NCBI GenBank assembly: GCA_022572355.1
Contig: JACZWC010000029.1
Location: forward strand, 1-46,341
Direction of reading: 5' to 3'
Length of the DNA: 46,341 bases
From: Bacteroidota bacterium
Lineage (GTDB): Bacteria; Bacteroidota; Bacteroidia; NORP154
In this document: in pieces, positions 26,601 through 34,960 of the stretch
Numbering within the stretch: position 1 is the first letter of the stretch
How the letters are laid out: each line of letters begins with the position of its first letter
Position numbers and translations under genes: made by a program
Notes under the pieces: model-generated
Database searches by the model: none
What the model saw: the letters and a program-made list of their open reading frames with translations, nothing else
Told to the model about the DNA's origin: nothing

Positions 26601-27017
26601 CCTTATACTTACTTATGGAATGATCCTTTGAGCCAAACAACGGTTACAGCAATTGGCTTGTGCCTGGGCAACCAAAGTGTTGTGGTTACTGATGCCAAGG
26701 GCTGTACAAGCAGTGGAAGCATCTATCTGGATTCTGTTGTGATGGGAATTTTTAATATCCCAAAAGAAATTGAATTCAACATATATCCCAACCCGACCAC
26801 TGGAATTGTACACTTTGATTTTGGAGGTGAGGGTAACAAGAACATCAACGTAACTATATTTGACATCTCCGGGAAAATAGTATTTATTGATGGTGTTATA
26901 AGATCATCGCGCGAGAACTATAGTGTTAATTTGTCTGAGTTCTCCAGAGGAATTTACTATGTAAGGGTTCACGATGGAAAGGCCGTACTGACCAAAAAAA
27001 TTAGCCTTATTCGCTAA
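23667..27017 (+). CDS. M43 metalloprotease with PKD and SprB repeats and T9SS sorting domain
   Basis: 1116 aa. A signal peptide ends near EAIAQ, then RTCGTDAYEA begins the mature region shared with the next gene. The catalytic domain carries H235-E-I-G-H239-W-L-N-L-D-H245 and a Met-turn MNFMDY. Downstream are a CARDB-like domain (~348-450), a choice-of-anchor-J-type domain (~458-631), a PKD domain (~637-721), four SprB-type repeats (~722-1024) and a type A T9SS domain (IYPNPTTGIVHFDF). The start lies 7 nt after the stop of the upstream giant protease, and the next paralogue follows closely, so the three are probably one transcript. Family knowledge supports zinc peptidase activity; the substrate is unknown. 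Confidence 0.92.
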   Translation: MVRDSLKSYLYIIGAAILFSVFGTEAIAQRTCGTDAYEAQMIANNPKYRVIRNQIWAQTQQWIQDNLNSQTNKKAVITIPVVVHVIYNTGSQNITDAQVLSQIDVLNEDYRRTNADASNTPSAFTGVAADCEIEFCMAQQDPSGNASTGITRTSTSNTSFPFGDAMKLFSQGGIDAWPRDDYLNIWVCNLSGGLLGFATPPGGPAWSDGVVIKYNYFGRVGTVSAPFDEGRTTTHEIGHWLNLDHTFNGGCAGTTSSNCASAGDKICDTPPTSAPNYFCPSNSQNTCTETPTDMNDMHMNFMDYTNDACMNLFTTGQKNVMLATLNGIRVSIRSSIGCVNPAGFALDAGISIIISPTGSACNTSVTPVVRIKNFGTSTLTSATINYDVDGGPNNTVAWTGSLATNATEDVTLPTISVSSGSHTFNSSTTSPNSGTDMNTGNDATSQAFTITAGSGAPLPFTEGFEGGTFPPTGWVLNNPNNNVTWSRVTTASGFGNSSACMQMDFYSIAENIQGQSDYLYTIDLDFSNASSPTIMNFNLAYTRYDSAYYDSIYILVSTDCGGSWQVIYADGNASMQTAADDTLSWTPGNNDWTAKSINLDAYNGFSAFQIQFHAKSYWGNNLYIDDINISTNAGGPPPVANFTSSSANICEGESVTFTDMSTNSPTQWTWSFTGGTPNSSTDQNPTIVYSTAGTYTVALTATNSNGSDTKTTNAMITVNAGLTVSATSNDANCAGVCDGNASATVSGGTAPFSYYWNSSPAQNTAAATGLCAGSYTVSIQDAIGCTSTDQVTVGEPVAITTSTTSTEAQCGVADGTASVTASSGLSPYTYNWSNGQSGSTANNLSAAIYDVTITDANGCTTETSIAINNIGAPTIFISAQSISCFGYNDGSATVTATGGSPPYSILWSDPTSQTSATATGLIAGVYNVTITDSVGCIAASIVTFYEPSILSTSMSYINVTTGSSCDGSATASVSGGTSPYTYLWNDPLSQTTVTAIGLCLGNQSVVVTDAKGCTSSGSIYLDSVVMGIFNIPKEIEFNIYPNPTTGIVHFDFGGEGNKNINVTIFDISGKIVFIDGVIRSSRENYSVNLSEFSRGIYYVRVHDGKAVLTKKISLIR

Positions 27018-27037
27018 TTGTGAAATTGAGATCAATT

Positions 27038-28915
27038 ATGAGATTTAAAGGATTACTCATCATTATCACCTTGATTGCTGGATGGACTTCATACACCTAT
27101 GCACAGAGTCAGCGAACATGCGGTACTGATGCCTATTACGAGGAACAAGCAAAACTCAATCCTCAGCTTAAGCTAAATGTTGCACAAGCTAAGTTAGCTG
27201 CACAAGAATGGCTGAAGAATAATCCGGCAACGAAGAAGGGTGGGGTTTTAAGAACAATTCCAGTTGTATTTCACGTAGTATACTCAAATCCAACGCAGAA
27301 CATTTCCGACGCTCAAATAATTTCGCAATTGGCTGTATTGAATGCTGATTTCAGGATGCTGAATTCCGATACTGGAAGTGTGCCCGCAGAATTCAAACCC
27401 GTAGCTGCAGATTCGGAAATTGAGTTTTGTATGGCACAAAGGGATCCCAACGGAAATCCATCTAATGGCATTACACGCACCAGTACAACAACGACTTCCT
27501 TCTCTACCAATGATGCCGTAAAACAAAACTCTACCGGAGGAAAAGATGGCTGGCCACGAAATGATTATTTAAACTTCTGGATATGTAATTTGGGAGGAGG
27601 ATTGCTGGGATACGCTACCTTTCCCGGGGGAATAGCCTGGAGAGATGGAGTAGTATGTGGCTACGACAATATTGGTGCTCCACCGGCCAACACCTTTGGA
27701 GGGGTCTATGATCAAGGGAGAACAGGTACGCATGAAATTGGCCATTGGCTGGCACTTCCTCACACATTTAGCGGAGGATGTAGCGTCGGTGATGGAATTG
27801 CAGATACACCACCTACAGCCTCCTCGAATTTTGGTTGCCCTTCTACTCAAAATACATGCAATAACGATAATCCAGATATGAATGACATGCCCATGAATTA
27901 TATGGACTATGCAGATGATGCATGCATGTACCTTTTTACTGAAGGACAGAAGGACGTTATGCAATCCGTACTTAGTACTTCCCGATCCAGCTTGCAGACT
28001 TCGCCTGGGTGCGCTCCCTTGAACAACCTGGACGCGAGCATTGCTGTCGTTACACCGACAGATACCATTTGTGGTATTGGTTCTTTTGCTCCTACAGTTA
28101 CATTGATTAACTATGGCACAAATACGCTAACCTCTGTGGACATAATATACCAAATGGATAGCAGCGCCGTACAAACTCTTAATTGGTCTGGCAATTTGGC
28201 TAGCTTTTCTTCAGAGGAAATTGTGCTTCCTACCACTACAATTGCATTTGGCGATCATACTTTTAATATTTACGTGAGCAACCCGAATGGTGGAGTAGAT
28301 GAACTGACCAGCAACGATTCTTCCATATCAAATTTTTATTTCAAATTGGGGAACACTGTTACCTTAACGTTGACCCTTGGAGAGATGCAGCTTACCAACC
28401 TGCTGAGTTGGGATTTGAGAGATTCATCTGACAACATAGTAGATTCTGTCGCGGGATACTCAAAAAACATGACCTACATAGAAACGGTCTGTCTTGCAGA
28501 AGGCTGTTACACTTTTAACTTATACTTTTCGCCGCCCAATGCAGTGGGCTCATTATCCTTGGTTGATGTTATGGGAGATACACTCACGGCATTGGACGAT
28601 TTCTATAATTATTCTTACGCGTTCTGTGTGACAACAACCGGTGTAAATGAGATTACGGTTTTGAAGCCTTCTTTTCGGATATACCCCAATCCGGCAAATG
28701 GTATAGTAAACATCCAATTCGCCGCATTATTCACCGGGAAAGTGCATCTTAAGGTATTTTCCGCGAGAGGTGATGTGTGTATTGCTAAAGAGATTCAATT
28801 CTCGACGGGTAAAAAAATTCAGTTAAATCTAACTGGTAAAGCCTCAGGTATGTATTTTGTTCAAATTACCGACGAAACAGGTACTTACACGGAAAAATTC
28901 AGTTTACTGCGATAA
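27038..28915 (+). CDS. M43 metalloprotease, compact paralogue, with T9SS sorting domain
   Basis: 625 aa from the ATG at 27038, which gives a clean signal peptide (MRFKGLLIIITLIAGW... to about YAQ). A GTG at 27020 would add six residues before it. The mature start RTCGTDAYYEE, the catalytic core and the Met-turn MNYMDY closely follow the preceding gene, so the two arose by tandem duplication. Zinc ligands are H232, H236 and H242 in HEIGHWLALPH, with E233. A CARDB-like domain (~328-438) and a short unassigned beta-rich region precede the type A T9SS domain (IYPNPANGIVNIQF). It lacks the PKD and SprB repeats of its two upstream neighbours. The gap to the previous stop is 20 nt. Confidence 0.9.
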   Translation: MRFKGLLIIITLIAGWTSYTYAQSQRTCGTDAYYEEQAKLNPQLKLNVAQAKLAAQEWLKNNPATKKGGVLRTIPVVFHVVYSNPTQNISDAQIISQLAVLNADFRMLNSDTGSVPAEFKPVAADSEIEFCMAQRDPNGNPSNGITRTSTTTTSFSTNDAVKQNSTGGKDGWPRNDYLNFWICNLGGGLLGYATFPGGIAWRDGVVCGYDNIGAPPANTFGGVYDQGRTGTHEIGHWLALPHTFSGGCSVGDGIADTPPTASSNFGCPSTQNTCNNDNPDMNDMPMNYMDYADDACMYLFTEGQKDVMQSVLSTSRSSLQTSPGCAPLNNLDASIAVVTPTDTICGIGSFAPTVTLINYGTNTLTSVDIIYQMDSSAVQTLNWSGNLASFSSEEIVLPTTTIAFGDHTFNIYVSNPNGGVDELTSNDSSISNFYFKLGNTVTLTLTLGEMQLTNLLSWDLRDSSDNIVDSVAGYSKNMTYIETVCLAEGCYTFNLYFSPPNAVGSLSLVDVMGDTLTALDDFYNYSYAFCVTTTGVNEITVLKPSFRIYPNPANGIVNIQFAALFTGKVHLKVFSARGDVCIAKEIQFSTGKKIQLNLTGKASGMYFVQITDETGTYTEKFSLLR

Positions 28916-29129
28916 GTAGTTATTCAATATTTCTTTTTACCACTTGTTTCTAAGAATTTGTTTCTGCACGAGCCAAAGGGCAAGGGTCTCTTTTTCCCAC
29001 ACCAATATGCGCTACTGGCTGCCAGCCGATGACACAAATCAGAGCCAGCGACCAGTTGACAGAAGCGGTTTGGGTGGAACCAGAATCGACCTTAGAACAT
29101 CCCACCCCTTTTGGATGACGGTTTTAAAA
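28916..29129. other. Intergenic region with several complementary segments, possibly structured RNA
   Basis: No convincing gene is seen. The stretch 28970-29120 is more GC-rich than usual for an intergenic region here and contains several pairings: CCAAAGGG near its start with CCCCTTTTGG near its end (one bulge), CCCACACC with GGTTTGGG (one mismatch), and CGCT-act-GGCT with AGCCAGCG. I do not recognise a riboswitch or known RNA family. It ends just before the mqnE promoter, so it would be a separate transcript or the 3' part of the protease operon. Confidence 0.3.
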
Positions 29130-29159
29130 TTGAACTAAAGGCATTTTTCTCTAATTTTG
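29130..29159 (+). promoter_or_regulatory. Bacteroidota-type promoter of mqnE
   Basis: TTG (29130-29132) and TAATTTTG (29152-29159) are separated by 19 nt, a full consensus match. The predicted transcription start near 29166 excludes a TTG start at 29157 and leaves a leader of about 15 nt before the ATG at 29181. Confidence 0.7.
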
Positions 29160-29180
29160 TGCTCTTTCAATTCTCAGACC

Positions 29181-30347
29181 ATGAGCCAACTTTCTTTAAG
29201 TCTTCTTAAAAAATCTGGCGTTTCCAATGAATTAATTGGGATTGCAAAGAAAACTATTGATGGTGAGCGAATCACTGTGAAGGAGGGCATTGTGTTGTTT
29301 GAGAAAGGCGATCTGGGCTTTTTGGGAACACTTGCCAATTTCATCCGGGAAAAAAAGCACGGAGATCACACATTTTTCAATAGAAATATTCACATCGAGC
29401 CAACCAATATTTGTGTGTTTGACTGCAAGTTCTGCTCCTACTCCAAGTTGCTTAGGGAAAAAACGCAGGGTTGGGAGCTAACAGAAGATGAGATCTATGA
29501 TATTGTAAGATCTTATAAGGACAAGGCAATAACAGAAATTCATATAGTTGGTGGGGTGCATCCTAAGATGGGATTGCATTATTTCGGTAATCTCATCAAG
29601 AATATCAAAGAAATAAGACCGGATATACATGTTAAGGCATTTACTGCAGTTGAATTGGAATATATGTGCAGAAAGGCCAAGGTATCTTATAAGGAAGGCC
29701 TGCAAATCCTGAAAGACTATGGACAGGATTCGCTACCAGGTGGTGGCGCGGAAATATTTGACGAGAAGATAAGAGCGGAAATCTGTGATGACAAGTGCAG
29801 CACGGAACAATGGCTTGAAATACACAGAACCGCTCATGAGATTGGTCTGCCTTCCAATGCTACCATGCTCTATGGACATATTGAAAGCTATGCGCACAGA
29901 ATAGATCACATGGATAGATTGAGAAACTTGCAAGATGAAACAGGTGGATTTAATACGTTCATCCCTTTGAAATTCCGCAACAAAGACAACCAAATGTCGC
30001 ATTTAAAAGAGAGCACAGTTGTAGAGGATTTAAAAAATTACGCTGTATCCAGAATATTCCTGGATAATTTCGATCATCTTAAAGCCTATTGGCCCATGAT
30101 AGGAAGAGAGACATCACAACTCAGCTTGTCATATGGCGTTGATGATATCGATGGAACCATCGATGACAGCACCAAGATTTATTCCATGGCAGGGGCCGAG
30201 GATCAAAATCCGGCGCTAACGACTAAAGAACTCGTCCAACTCATCAAAGATGTAAACCGGCATCCGATAGAGCGCGGGACCTTATATGATGTAATAAAGG
30301 ATTATAAGGACTACGACTTTTCAGCAGAAGAGGCTGTTGTAGCTTAG
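29181..30347 (+). CDS. mqnE: Aminofutalosine synthase MqnE (radical SAM), menaquinone biosynthesis
   Basis: 388 aa. MqnE is a radical S-adenosylmethionine enzyme that joins 3-[(1-carboxyvinyl)oxy]benzoate to SAM-derived adenosine, giving aminofutalosine in the futalosine route to menaquinone. The iron-sulfur motif C78-V-F-D-C82-K-F-C85 follows HIEPTNICVFDC, and PGGGAEIF and the HIESYAHRIDH region are typical of the MqnE/MqnC group. HIEPTN before the cysteines favours MqnE over MqnC. The ATG at 29181 is chosen because a longer frame would start inside the promoter's -7 box. Its 3' end overlaps the convergent RluA-family gene by 4 bp. No other men or mqn gene is in the window. Confidence 0.85.
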   Translation: MSQLSLSLLKKSGVSNELIGIAKKTIDGERITVKEGIVLFEKGDLGFLGTLANFIREKKHGDHTFFNRNIHIEPTNICVFDCKFCSYSKLLREKTQGWELTEDEIYDIVRSYKDKAITEIHIVGGVHPKMGLHYFGNLIKNIKEIRPDIHVKAFTAVELEYMCRKAKVSYKEGLQILKDYGQDSLPGGGAEIFDEKIRAEICDDKCSTEQWLEIHRTAHEIGLPSNATMLYGHIESYAHRIDHMDRLRNLQDETGGFNTFIPLKFRNKDNQMSHLKESTVVEDLKNYAVSRIFLDNFDHLKAYWPMIGRETSQLSLSYGVDDIDGTIDDSTKIYSMAGAEDQNPALTTKELVQLIKDVNRHPIERGTLYDVIKDYKDYDFSAEEAVVA

Positions 30348-31414
30348 GCCTTATTGATGCTGTTTTTTGCATAAACCCGCCACTTTTTTAATACGGCCTC
30401 CATATCCTTCGGGATTTCAGAATCAAAATGCACTTTCTTCCCAGTATGCGGATGTTCAAATCCCAGGGATTTAGCGTGGAGTGCGTGCCTGGGTAATAAT
30501 TTGAAACAATTGTTTATAAATTGGTTGTATTTACTGGATGATAAGCCCTTTACAATTTTATCTCCTCCATACTCATTGTCATTAAAGAGGGGGTGCCCGA
30601 GATACTTTAAGTGTACACGTATTTGATGGGTCCTTCCTGTTTCAAGCTTACATTCAATGAATGTGACATATCCAAAGCGCTCGATAACCTTATAATGAGT
30701 TTTTGCATGCTTGCCAAAATCGCCATCCGGAAATACCGACATCACTTTTCTATTCTTTAGGCTCCTACCTATATTTCCTTCAATTGAGCCTTCTTCTTCT
30801 TTGACATCACCCCAGACCAGGGCCACATATTTACGATCAACAGTGCGATCAAAAAATTGCTTTGCAAGCACGGTCAGCGCCAACTCCTTCTTCGCTATCA
30901 CCATGATACCGGTAGTATTCTTATCCAATCTGTGCACCAACCCAGGGCGTGTGGCCTCATCTGGAATACTCGGATTGGGGGGTATTGGTAAATTTCCAAA
31001 ATGATAAATCAATCCGTTAACAAGCGTGCCCGAGTAATTTCCATACCCTGGATGCACTACCAAATTAGATTGCTTGTTCAACACCACTATATGATCATCT
31101 TCATAAACCACGTTGAGCGGAATATTTTCGGGAATTAGCTCAAGCTCTCTTCTCGGATAGGGAAACACTACGGAAACCGTATCGCCAGGTTTTACCTTAT
31201 AATTGGATTTTACCGCTTTGCCATTAACGAGAATACTCCCTGCGATTGCCGCGTTTTGAATTTTATTACGCGAAGTATTTGGAAGCCTGTCCGTAAGAAA
31301 TCTATCTATTCTCAACGCTTGTTGCCCGGGATCTATTTCAATTCGATGGTGTTCAAACAGGTCGTCGCTTTGATCAGAGGCTACATTGTCGTTTTCCATA
31401 TCAGTATCAGCCAT
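30344..31414 (-). CDS. RluA-family 23S rRNA pseudouridine synthase (RluD-like)
   Basis: 356 aa. An S4-like RNA-binding region (~34-80, RIDRFLTDRLPNTSRNKIQ) precedes the catalytic domain. The family signature HRLDKNTTGIMV places the catalytic Asp at D164. Later motifs GRTHQIRVHLKYLGHPLFND and RHALHAKSLGFEHP match RluD-type enzymes, which isomerise uridines in 23S rRNA. The exact target position cannot be read. It lies 23 nt after a T9SS cargo gene on the same strand, behind the PASTA gene. PASTA-RluA proximity next to ddl is common in Bacteroidota by recollection, so the cargo gene between them looks inserted. Confidence 0.93.
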   Translation of the reverse strand: MADTDMENDNVASDQSDDLFEHHRIEIDPGQQALRIDRFLTDRLPNTSRNKIQNAAIAGSILVNGKAVKSNYKVKPGDTVSVVFPYPRRELELIPENIPLNVVYEDDHIVVLNKQSNLVVHPGYGNYSGTLVNGLIYHFGNLPIPPNPSIPDEATRPGLVHRLDKNTTGIMVIAKKELALTVLAKQFFDRTVDRKYVALVWGDVKEEEGSIEGNIGRSLKNRKVMSVFPDGDFGKHAKTHYKVIERFGYVTFIECKLETGRTHQIRVHLKYLGHPLFNDNEYGGDKIVKGLSSSKYNQFINNCFKLLPRHALHAKSLGFEHPHTGKKVHFDSEIPKDMEAVLKKWRVYAKNSINKA

Positions 31415-31437
31415 GGTAATCGAGGAAACACTTATCT

Positions 31438-33969
31438 TTATCTGGTAATAAAGATCTTTTTTGTTGTGGTCTTTCCAGAACTTGTATTTCGGAATTCGAA
31501 GAAATATAAACCTTCTCCCAAATTAGATACATCAGCAGAATTTTCAAGGGCTGGAATCCTCATCACGATCCTTCCATAAAGATCAATAATTTTCATTTCT
31601 ACATCAGCATCAATATTGGAGGCCAATCCTCTACTCCTTTGTTCAAAGTATATAATATCCCGCCCTGGATTCGGATAGACCAGATAATCGATTTCCAACT
31701 TTTCTACCTGATTATAAACATCTTCCTGAACGCCGAGAGGGATTATTACGGTGTCTCCAAATAAGGGCCGCATCATCATAGCTCCCGGAATGATTGACTG
31801 CAGCCAGGTACCGGTGGTATTATAATACAAATTTGAATTAGCCACTGTATTTTTGTCAAAGCCCAGATTGATGTCTACGTCATTTACCTGAACGAAGCCT
31901 ATGTAGTAAGTACCACTGAGCACCAAAATCTCATCCACTAAATAGGTGTGAAATTCGTTCAGACTGTCTTCATACTCCGGTGTCATAAATGGCCTTTGAT
32001 ACAAAATGACCTCCGGATTTATACTGCTCCAAATTGTTAAGTAGAAGAACTCTGAGCTAACATCTTCTTCGGTTTGGGCAAAGAACATATCAATGGCCCG
32101 AATGGTGTCAGGAGTAATAGTAGTAAACCGATATGCGACCTTAGATCCATTACCGACCAGGCTGTAAGCCGCTTCGGCACTGCCATCATCATATGCATAG
32201 TAATTATAAAAGCGCTGGTAGTTTCTCAGAGTATCATTGCCCCTGTTATCATCGGGTAACGTAGTCAATACATTCACAATTTCTAAAACCGCATAGTCAG
32301 AATTTGGTGAAAAGCAACTATTGGCAGGAGAATAACATATGTAGTTTAAGTTATTAATTGGAATTGTTGTGTAGGCAGAATCCTTAAAAGCGCCTAATTG
32401 AATTGAATTTGGAACAGTATCCAAGAGGACACTATCAAATATGTCATTAATCAGGAACAAATGTGCGGTAGTTTTGCCGTCCACATCATTATTAGTAGCT
32501 ATTACTTCAAGATTCAGTTTCAACTGGTTGATCGTGTCCTTAAGAAAATGTTTCCAGGGAATGGCTTCATAGTTTTTCACAAGAGACGGCGCATCATATA
32601 CAAAAGCCACATCAACTATTGTAGTATCCAAGCTGGTAAATTCCCCCCCGGTTGCATTGACTGTATAGCCAATATTCGTTTCAATTGTATCCACACCGCT
32701 TAGGGCGGTTACAAATTGTGTTACATTATAAGCTGGTACAGAAAAGCCTGATCCAATAATTTTGTCTCCAATTGCATAAGGGTGTGAAGTAGCCGCTTTG
32801 TATCGGCATTTGCCATTACCATTATTACTCACGCCAGTGATTGAAATTGTATTGGTGTTCCAATTACTCTTTAGCCTCACATAATCAATATGCCAATGAT
32901 CGAAATTACCTGATATGGTTGCATAATTCTTAAACCTGAATTGGAATCCTTTCTTGAAATAATCAGAACTTGTGATTGGGATCAGTACGTGCTCAAAATC
33001 CGCCTGGGTGGTTCCGGGTACACTCCAGATATTATGCCAAGTTAGTTTTGCCGGGGCATAGAACTCCAGAACCAAAGAATCTTCCGGCTGCGGATTATTG
33101 CCAAGGCCTTCAGGCTGGTAGAAAAAAGTTAGATAAACCGGATCATTGGAAGTCAATCCACCTAAGTCCAGCGGCTTAGATGTTAGATAATCAGCAACTC
33201 CATAACCATTTGGATCAGAGAAATTATTGTGGGGAGTGCCCGATTCATCCACGCCGTCTAGCGTAGCCACGCCAATGGTTATAGGATCGATGGCATAGGT
33301 GTTATTGATATAAGCTAAGTCATCAATCCACAAGGACAATGAAACGCCAGCGCCAATGGTATCCGGGCCATACACAGCCAGCGTATCTATTTGGTTAACA
33401 AATGTCGTCAGGATTAATGTATCGATAACAGTACAGGAATCGGCAAAACAAGTATCAGGAGAAGGTATACCAACAGTATCGTATACAAAGTAAGGCACGT
33501 AACAATAGGTAGTATCTGTTGCAACAAATGGGTTATTGGGATCATTGTAGTTAATTATCTGATAAGCTGACAAAGGTGTTTTGGTTATCGACGAATCCGA
33601 TGGATCGTAGACATAGGTAAACGTCGTATCGTTTGAGCATGTCAGTGAATTCACAATTACGGCATCCACTAAAAAGGAATAGCATATAGAATCTATCTTA
33701 ATTAGCGTGTAGTTCGCAACGTTATAGTTTTTCAGCCAGTTGGAAGAAAAGTCGTCGATAAAAGGCAGCTGTAGCGTATCGAGGATAAAATAGTTAGAAT
33801 TGGCAGAAGCTTTCTGCATTTGATTATTTGTGTGTGCACTCGATTTCAGTAAGGTGGCGTTTACGCTCAGCGGAACGAGCTTTTCACCATTGCCGAAGAC
33901 AACTTGAGCTTGCCCATGTACACGGACAAATCCGCAGATCACGAAAATCAATGTTATCAGAACCCTCAT
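31438..33969 (-). CDS. Secreted exoprotein of unknown function with T9SS sorting domain
   Basis: 843 aa. The signal peptide ends near GFVRVHGQ. The body is beta-rich, with no clear PKD or SprB repeats. A segment around ~325-370 (FEHVLIPI ... FQFRFKNYATISGNFDHWHIDYVRL) resembles jelly-roll/choice-of-anchor-J sheets, which often contact glycans or mediate adhesion. Two CxxC-type cysteine patches lie at ~160-185. A type A T9SS domain with YPNPGRDIIYFEQ occupies the last ~80 residues, ending KKIFITR. No catalytic motif is recognised. It starts 4 nt after the PASTA gene stop and precedes the RluA-family gene by 23 nt, so it is likely co-transcribed with both. Confidence 0.82.
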   Translation of the reverse strand: MRVLITLIFVICGFVRVHGQAQVVFGNGEKLVPLSVNATLLKSSAHTNNQMQKASANSNYFILDTLQLPFIDDFSSNWLKNYNVANYTLIKIDSICYSFLVDAVIVNSLTCSNDTTFTYVYDPSDSSITKTPLSAYQIINYNDPNNPFVATDTTYCYVPYFVYDTVGIPSPDTCFADSCTVIDTLILTTFVNQIDTLAVYGPDTIGAGVSLSLWIDDLAYINNTYAIDPITIGVATLDGVDESGTPHNNFSDPNGYGVADYLTSKPLDLGGLTSNDPVYLTFFYQPEGLGNNPQPEDSLVLEFYAPAKLTWHNIWSVPGTTQADFEHVLIPITSSDYFKKGFQFRFKNYATISGNFDHWHIDYVRLKSNWNTNTISITGVSNNGNGKCRYKAATSHPYAIGDKIIGSGFSVPAYNVTQFVTALSGVDTIETNIGYTVNATGGEFTSLDTTIVDVAFVYDAPSLVKNYEAIPWKHFLKDTINQLKLNLEVIATNNDVDGKTTAHLFLINDIFDSVLLDTVPNSIQLGAFKDSAYTTIPINNLNYICYSPANSCFSPNSDYAVLEIVNVLTTLPDDNRGNDTLRNYQRFYNYYAYDDGSAEAAYSLVGNGSKVAYRFTTITPDTIRAIDMFFAQTEEDVSSEFFYLTIWSSINPEVILYQRPFMTPEYEDSLNEFHTYLVDEILVLSGTYYIGFVQVNDVDINLGFDKNTVANSNLYYNTTGTWLQSIIPGAMMMRPLFGDTVIIPLGVQEDVYNQVEKLEIDYLVYPNPGRDIIYFEQRSRGLASNIDADVEMKIIDLYGRIVMRIPALENSADVSNLGEGLYFFEFRNTSSGKTTTKKIFITR

Positions 33970-33973
33970 TTAG

Positions 33974-34801
33974 CTAATTTATGCCTTCGGCACCAGGGGT
34001 GATGGTAAAAGTGGTATCCACCTTAATTTTATTTTTATCAACGGTCAATCCCATATCCACATAACCTCCCAGATGGATCATATTTTTTCCGTATTCAGGT
34101 TGCTGTTTCCATACTCTCGCTCTTGCAGTATCGGAGGCAGAAATGACCGATTCATCAAACGTAAATCCTCCTGCATTAAGAGAACTGGTTTTGAGCAATA
34201 AAATTGCCTCTTTCACTCTTAAACCAATCAGCATTGGAACGTGTATCTGTTCATCACTGTAGCCATCGCCCATAACCAGGTCTATTGTAGCACCTTTAGT
34301 AACCATGGTTCCGGGTTCCATCTCCACACCATTAATTTTCTGAGCAATAACTGCGTCTCTTGCCAGATCAGGCTTATATTCAAGTTCACCAACTTTAAAT
34401 CCATAGGTCTCCAGTGTAGCTATGGCCATCTTCAGGGATAGATCTACCAGGTTCGGCATTTTTATCTTTGGTGCCTGCATGGCATTTACCACTATATAAA
34501 CTCTTCTGTCTTCCTTTACCTTCACATCTGGTTTCGGATCCTGTTCCAACACAACCCCTTTTTTCGCATTTGCTTCGAATATTGAGTCTGAAATCACATA
34601 CCTCAGCTTTTTTTCAACGAGAAAGGTATCCAAATCCGCAATGGTCATACCAGATAGGTCGGGAACGGTTATTGTCTGTCCGTGAAGGGTATAATCATCC
34701 AGGAAATTGAAGATGTACCACAATATCCCTCCGACCAAGATCAATGCCACTAGCAGATTGACAAAAAACGCTTTACTTATCAAAAATTTTGTAAAACTCA
34801 T
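33974..34801 (-). CDS. Membrane-anchored protein with three PASTA domains
   Basis: 275 aa. One N-terminal transmembrane segment (residues ~12-32) is followed by about three PASTA repeats: TVPDLSGMTIADLDTFL (~44), KMPNLVDLSLKMAIATL (~113) and HVPMLIGLRVKEAILLL (~187). PASTA domains bind peptidoglycan or muropeptides. There is no kinase or transpeptidase domain, so this is a stand-alone PASTA protein facing the periplasm. It is divergent from ddl, which makes D-Ala-D-Ala for peptidoglycan, and that supports a cell-wall role. It leads the run PASTA, T9SS exoprotein, RluA family. Confidence 0.9.
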   Translation of the reverse strand: MSFTKFLISKAFFVNLLVALILVGGILWYIFNFLDDYTLHGQTITVPDLSGMTIADLDTFLVEKKLRYVISDSIFEANAKKGVVLEQDPKPDVKVKEDRRVYIVVNAMQAPKIKMPNLVDLSLKMAIATLETYGFKVGELEYKPDLARDAVIAQKINGVEMEPGTMVTKGATIDLVMGDGYSDEQIHVPMLIGLRVKEAILLLKTSSLNAGGFTFDESVISASDTARARVWKQQPEYGKNMIHLGGYVDMGLTVDKNKIKVDTTFTITPGAEGIN

Positions 34802-34833
34802 GCGATATCCGGGCTATTTTACCCCTGTGCAGT

Positions 34834-34841
34834 CAAAGATA
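34834..34841 (-). promoter_or_regulatory. Candidate -7 box for the PASTA operon
   Basis: On minus the bases read TATCTTTG, a match to TAnnTTTG, 33 nt upstream of the PASTA start. No TTG is found at -33, so support is partial. Confidence 0.35.
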
Positions 34842-34907
34842 TATCTTTTGAAGCAAAGCATTCGCCACTTACTTCTCTTAATAAGCACGATACTATTCGA
34901 TAATGCT

Positions 34908-34937
34908 TTGAACATGGCAGGTTTCTTTTTATGTTTG
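34908..34937 (+). promoter_or_regulatory. Bacteroidota-type promoter of ddl
   Basis: TTG (34908-34910), 19 nt, then TATGTTTG (34930-34937): a full consensus match with the same spacing as the mqnE promoter. The ATG at 34931 lies inside the -7 box, so translation must begin downstream, at 34961. Confidence 0.7.
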
Positions 34938-34960
34938 TTCAAGGTCGAAAATTCATTGCA

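Noticed and set aside
28970..29120. Cobalamin riboswitch, SRP RNA or RNase P RNA in the region before mqnE
   Set aside because: The diagnostic boxes of these RNAs were looked for and not found.
28944..29138. 64-codon plus-strand frame between the protease operon and mqnE
   Set aside because: It is rich in Arg, Ser and Thr without recognisable domains, has no clear promoter and is more likely a chance frame over a structured intergenic region.
34931..34933. ATG at 34931 as the ddl start
   Set aside because: It lies inside the TATGTTTG promoter box, and the extra ten residues precede the conserved N-terminus.
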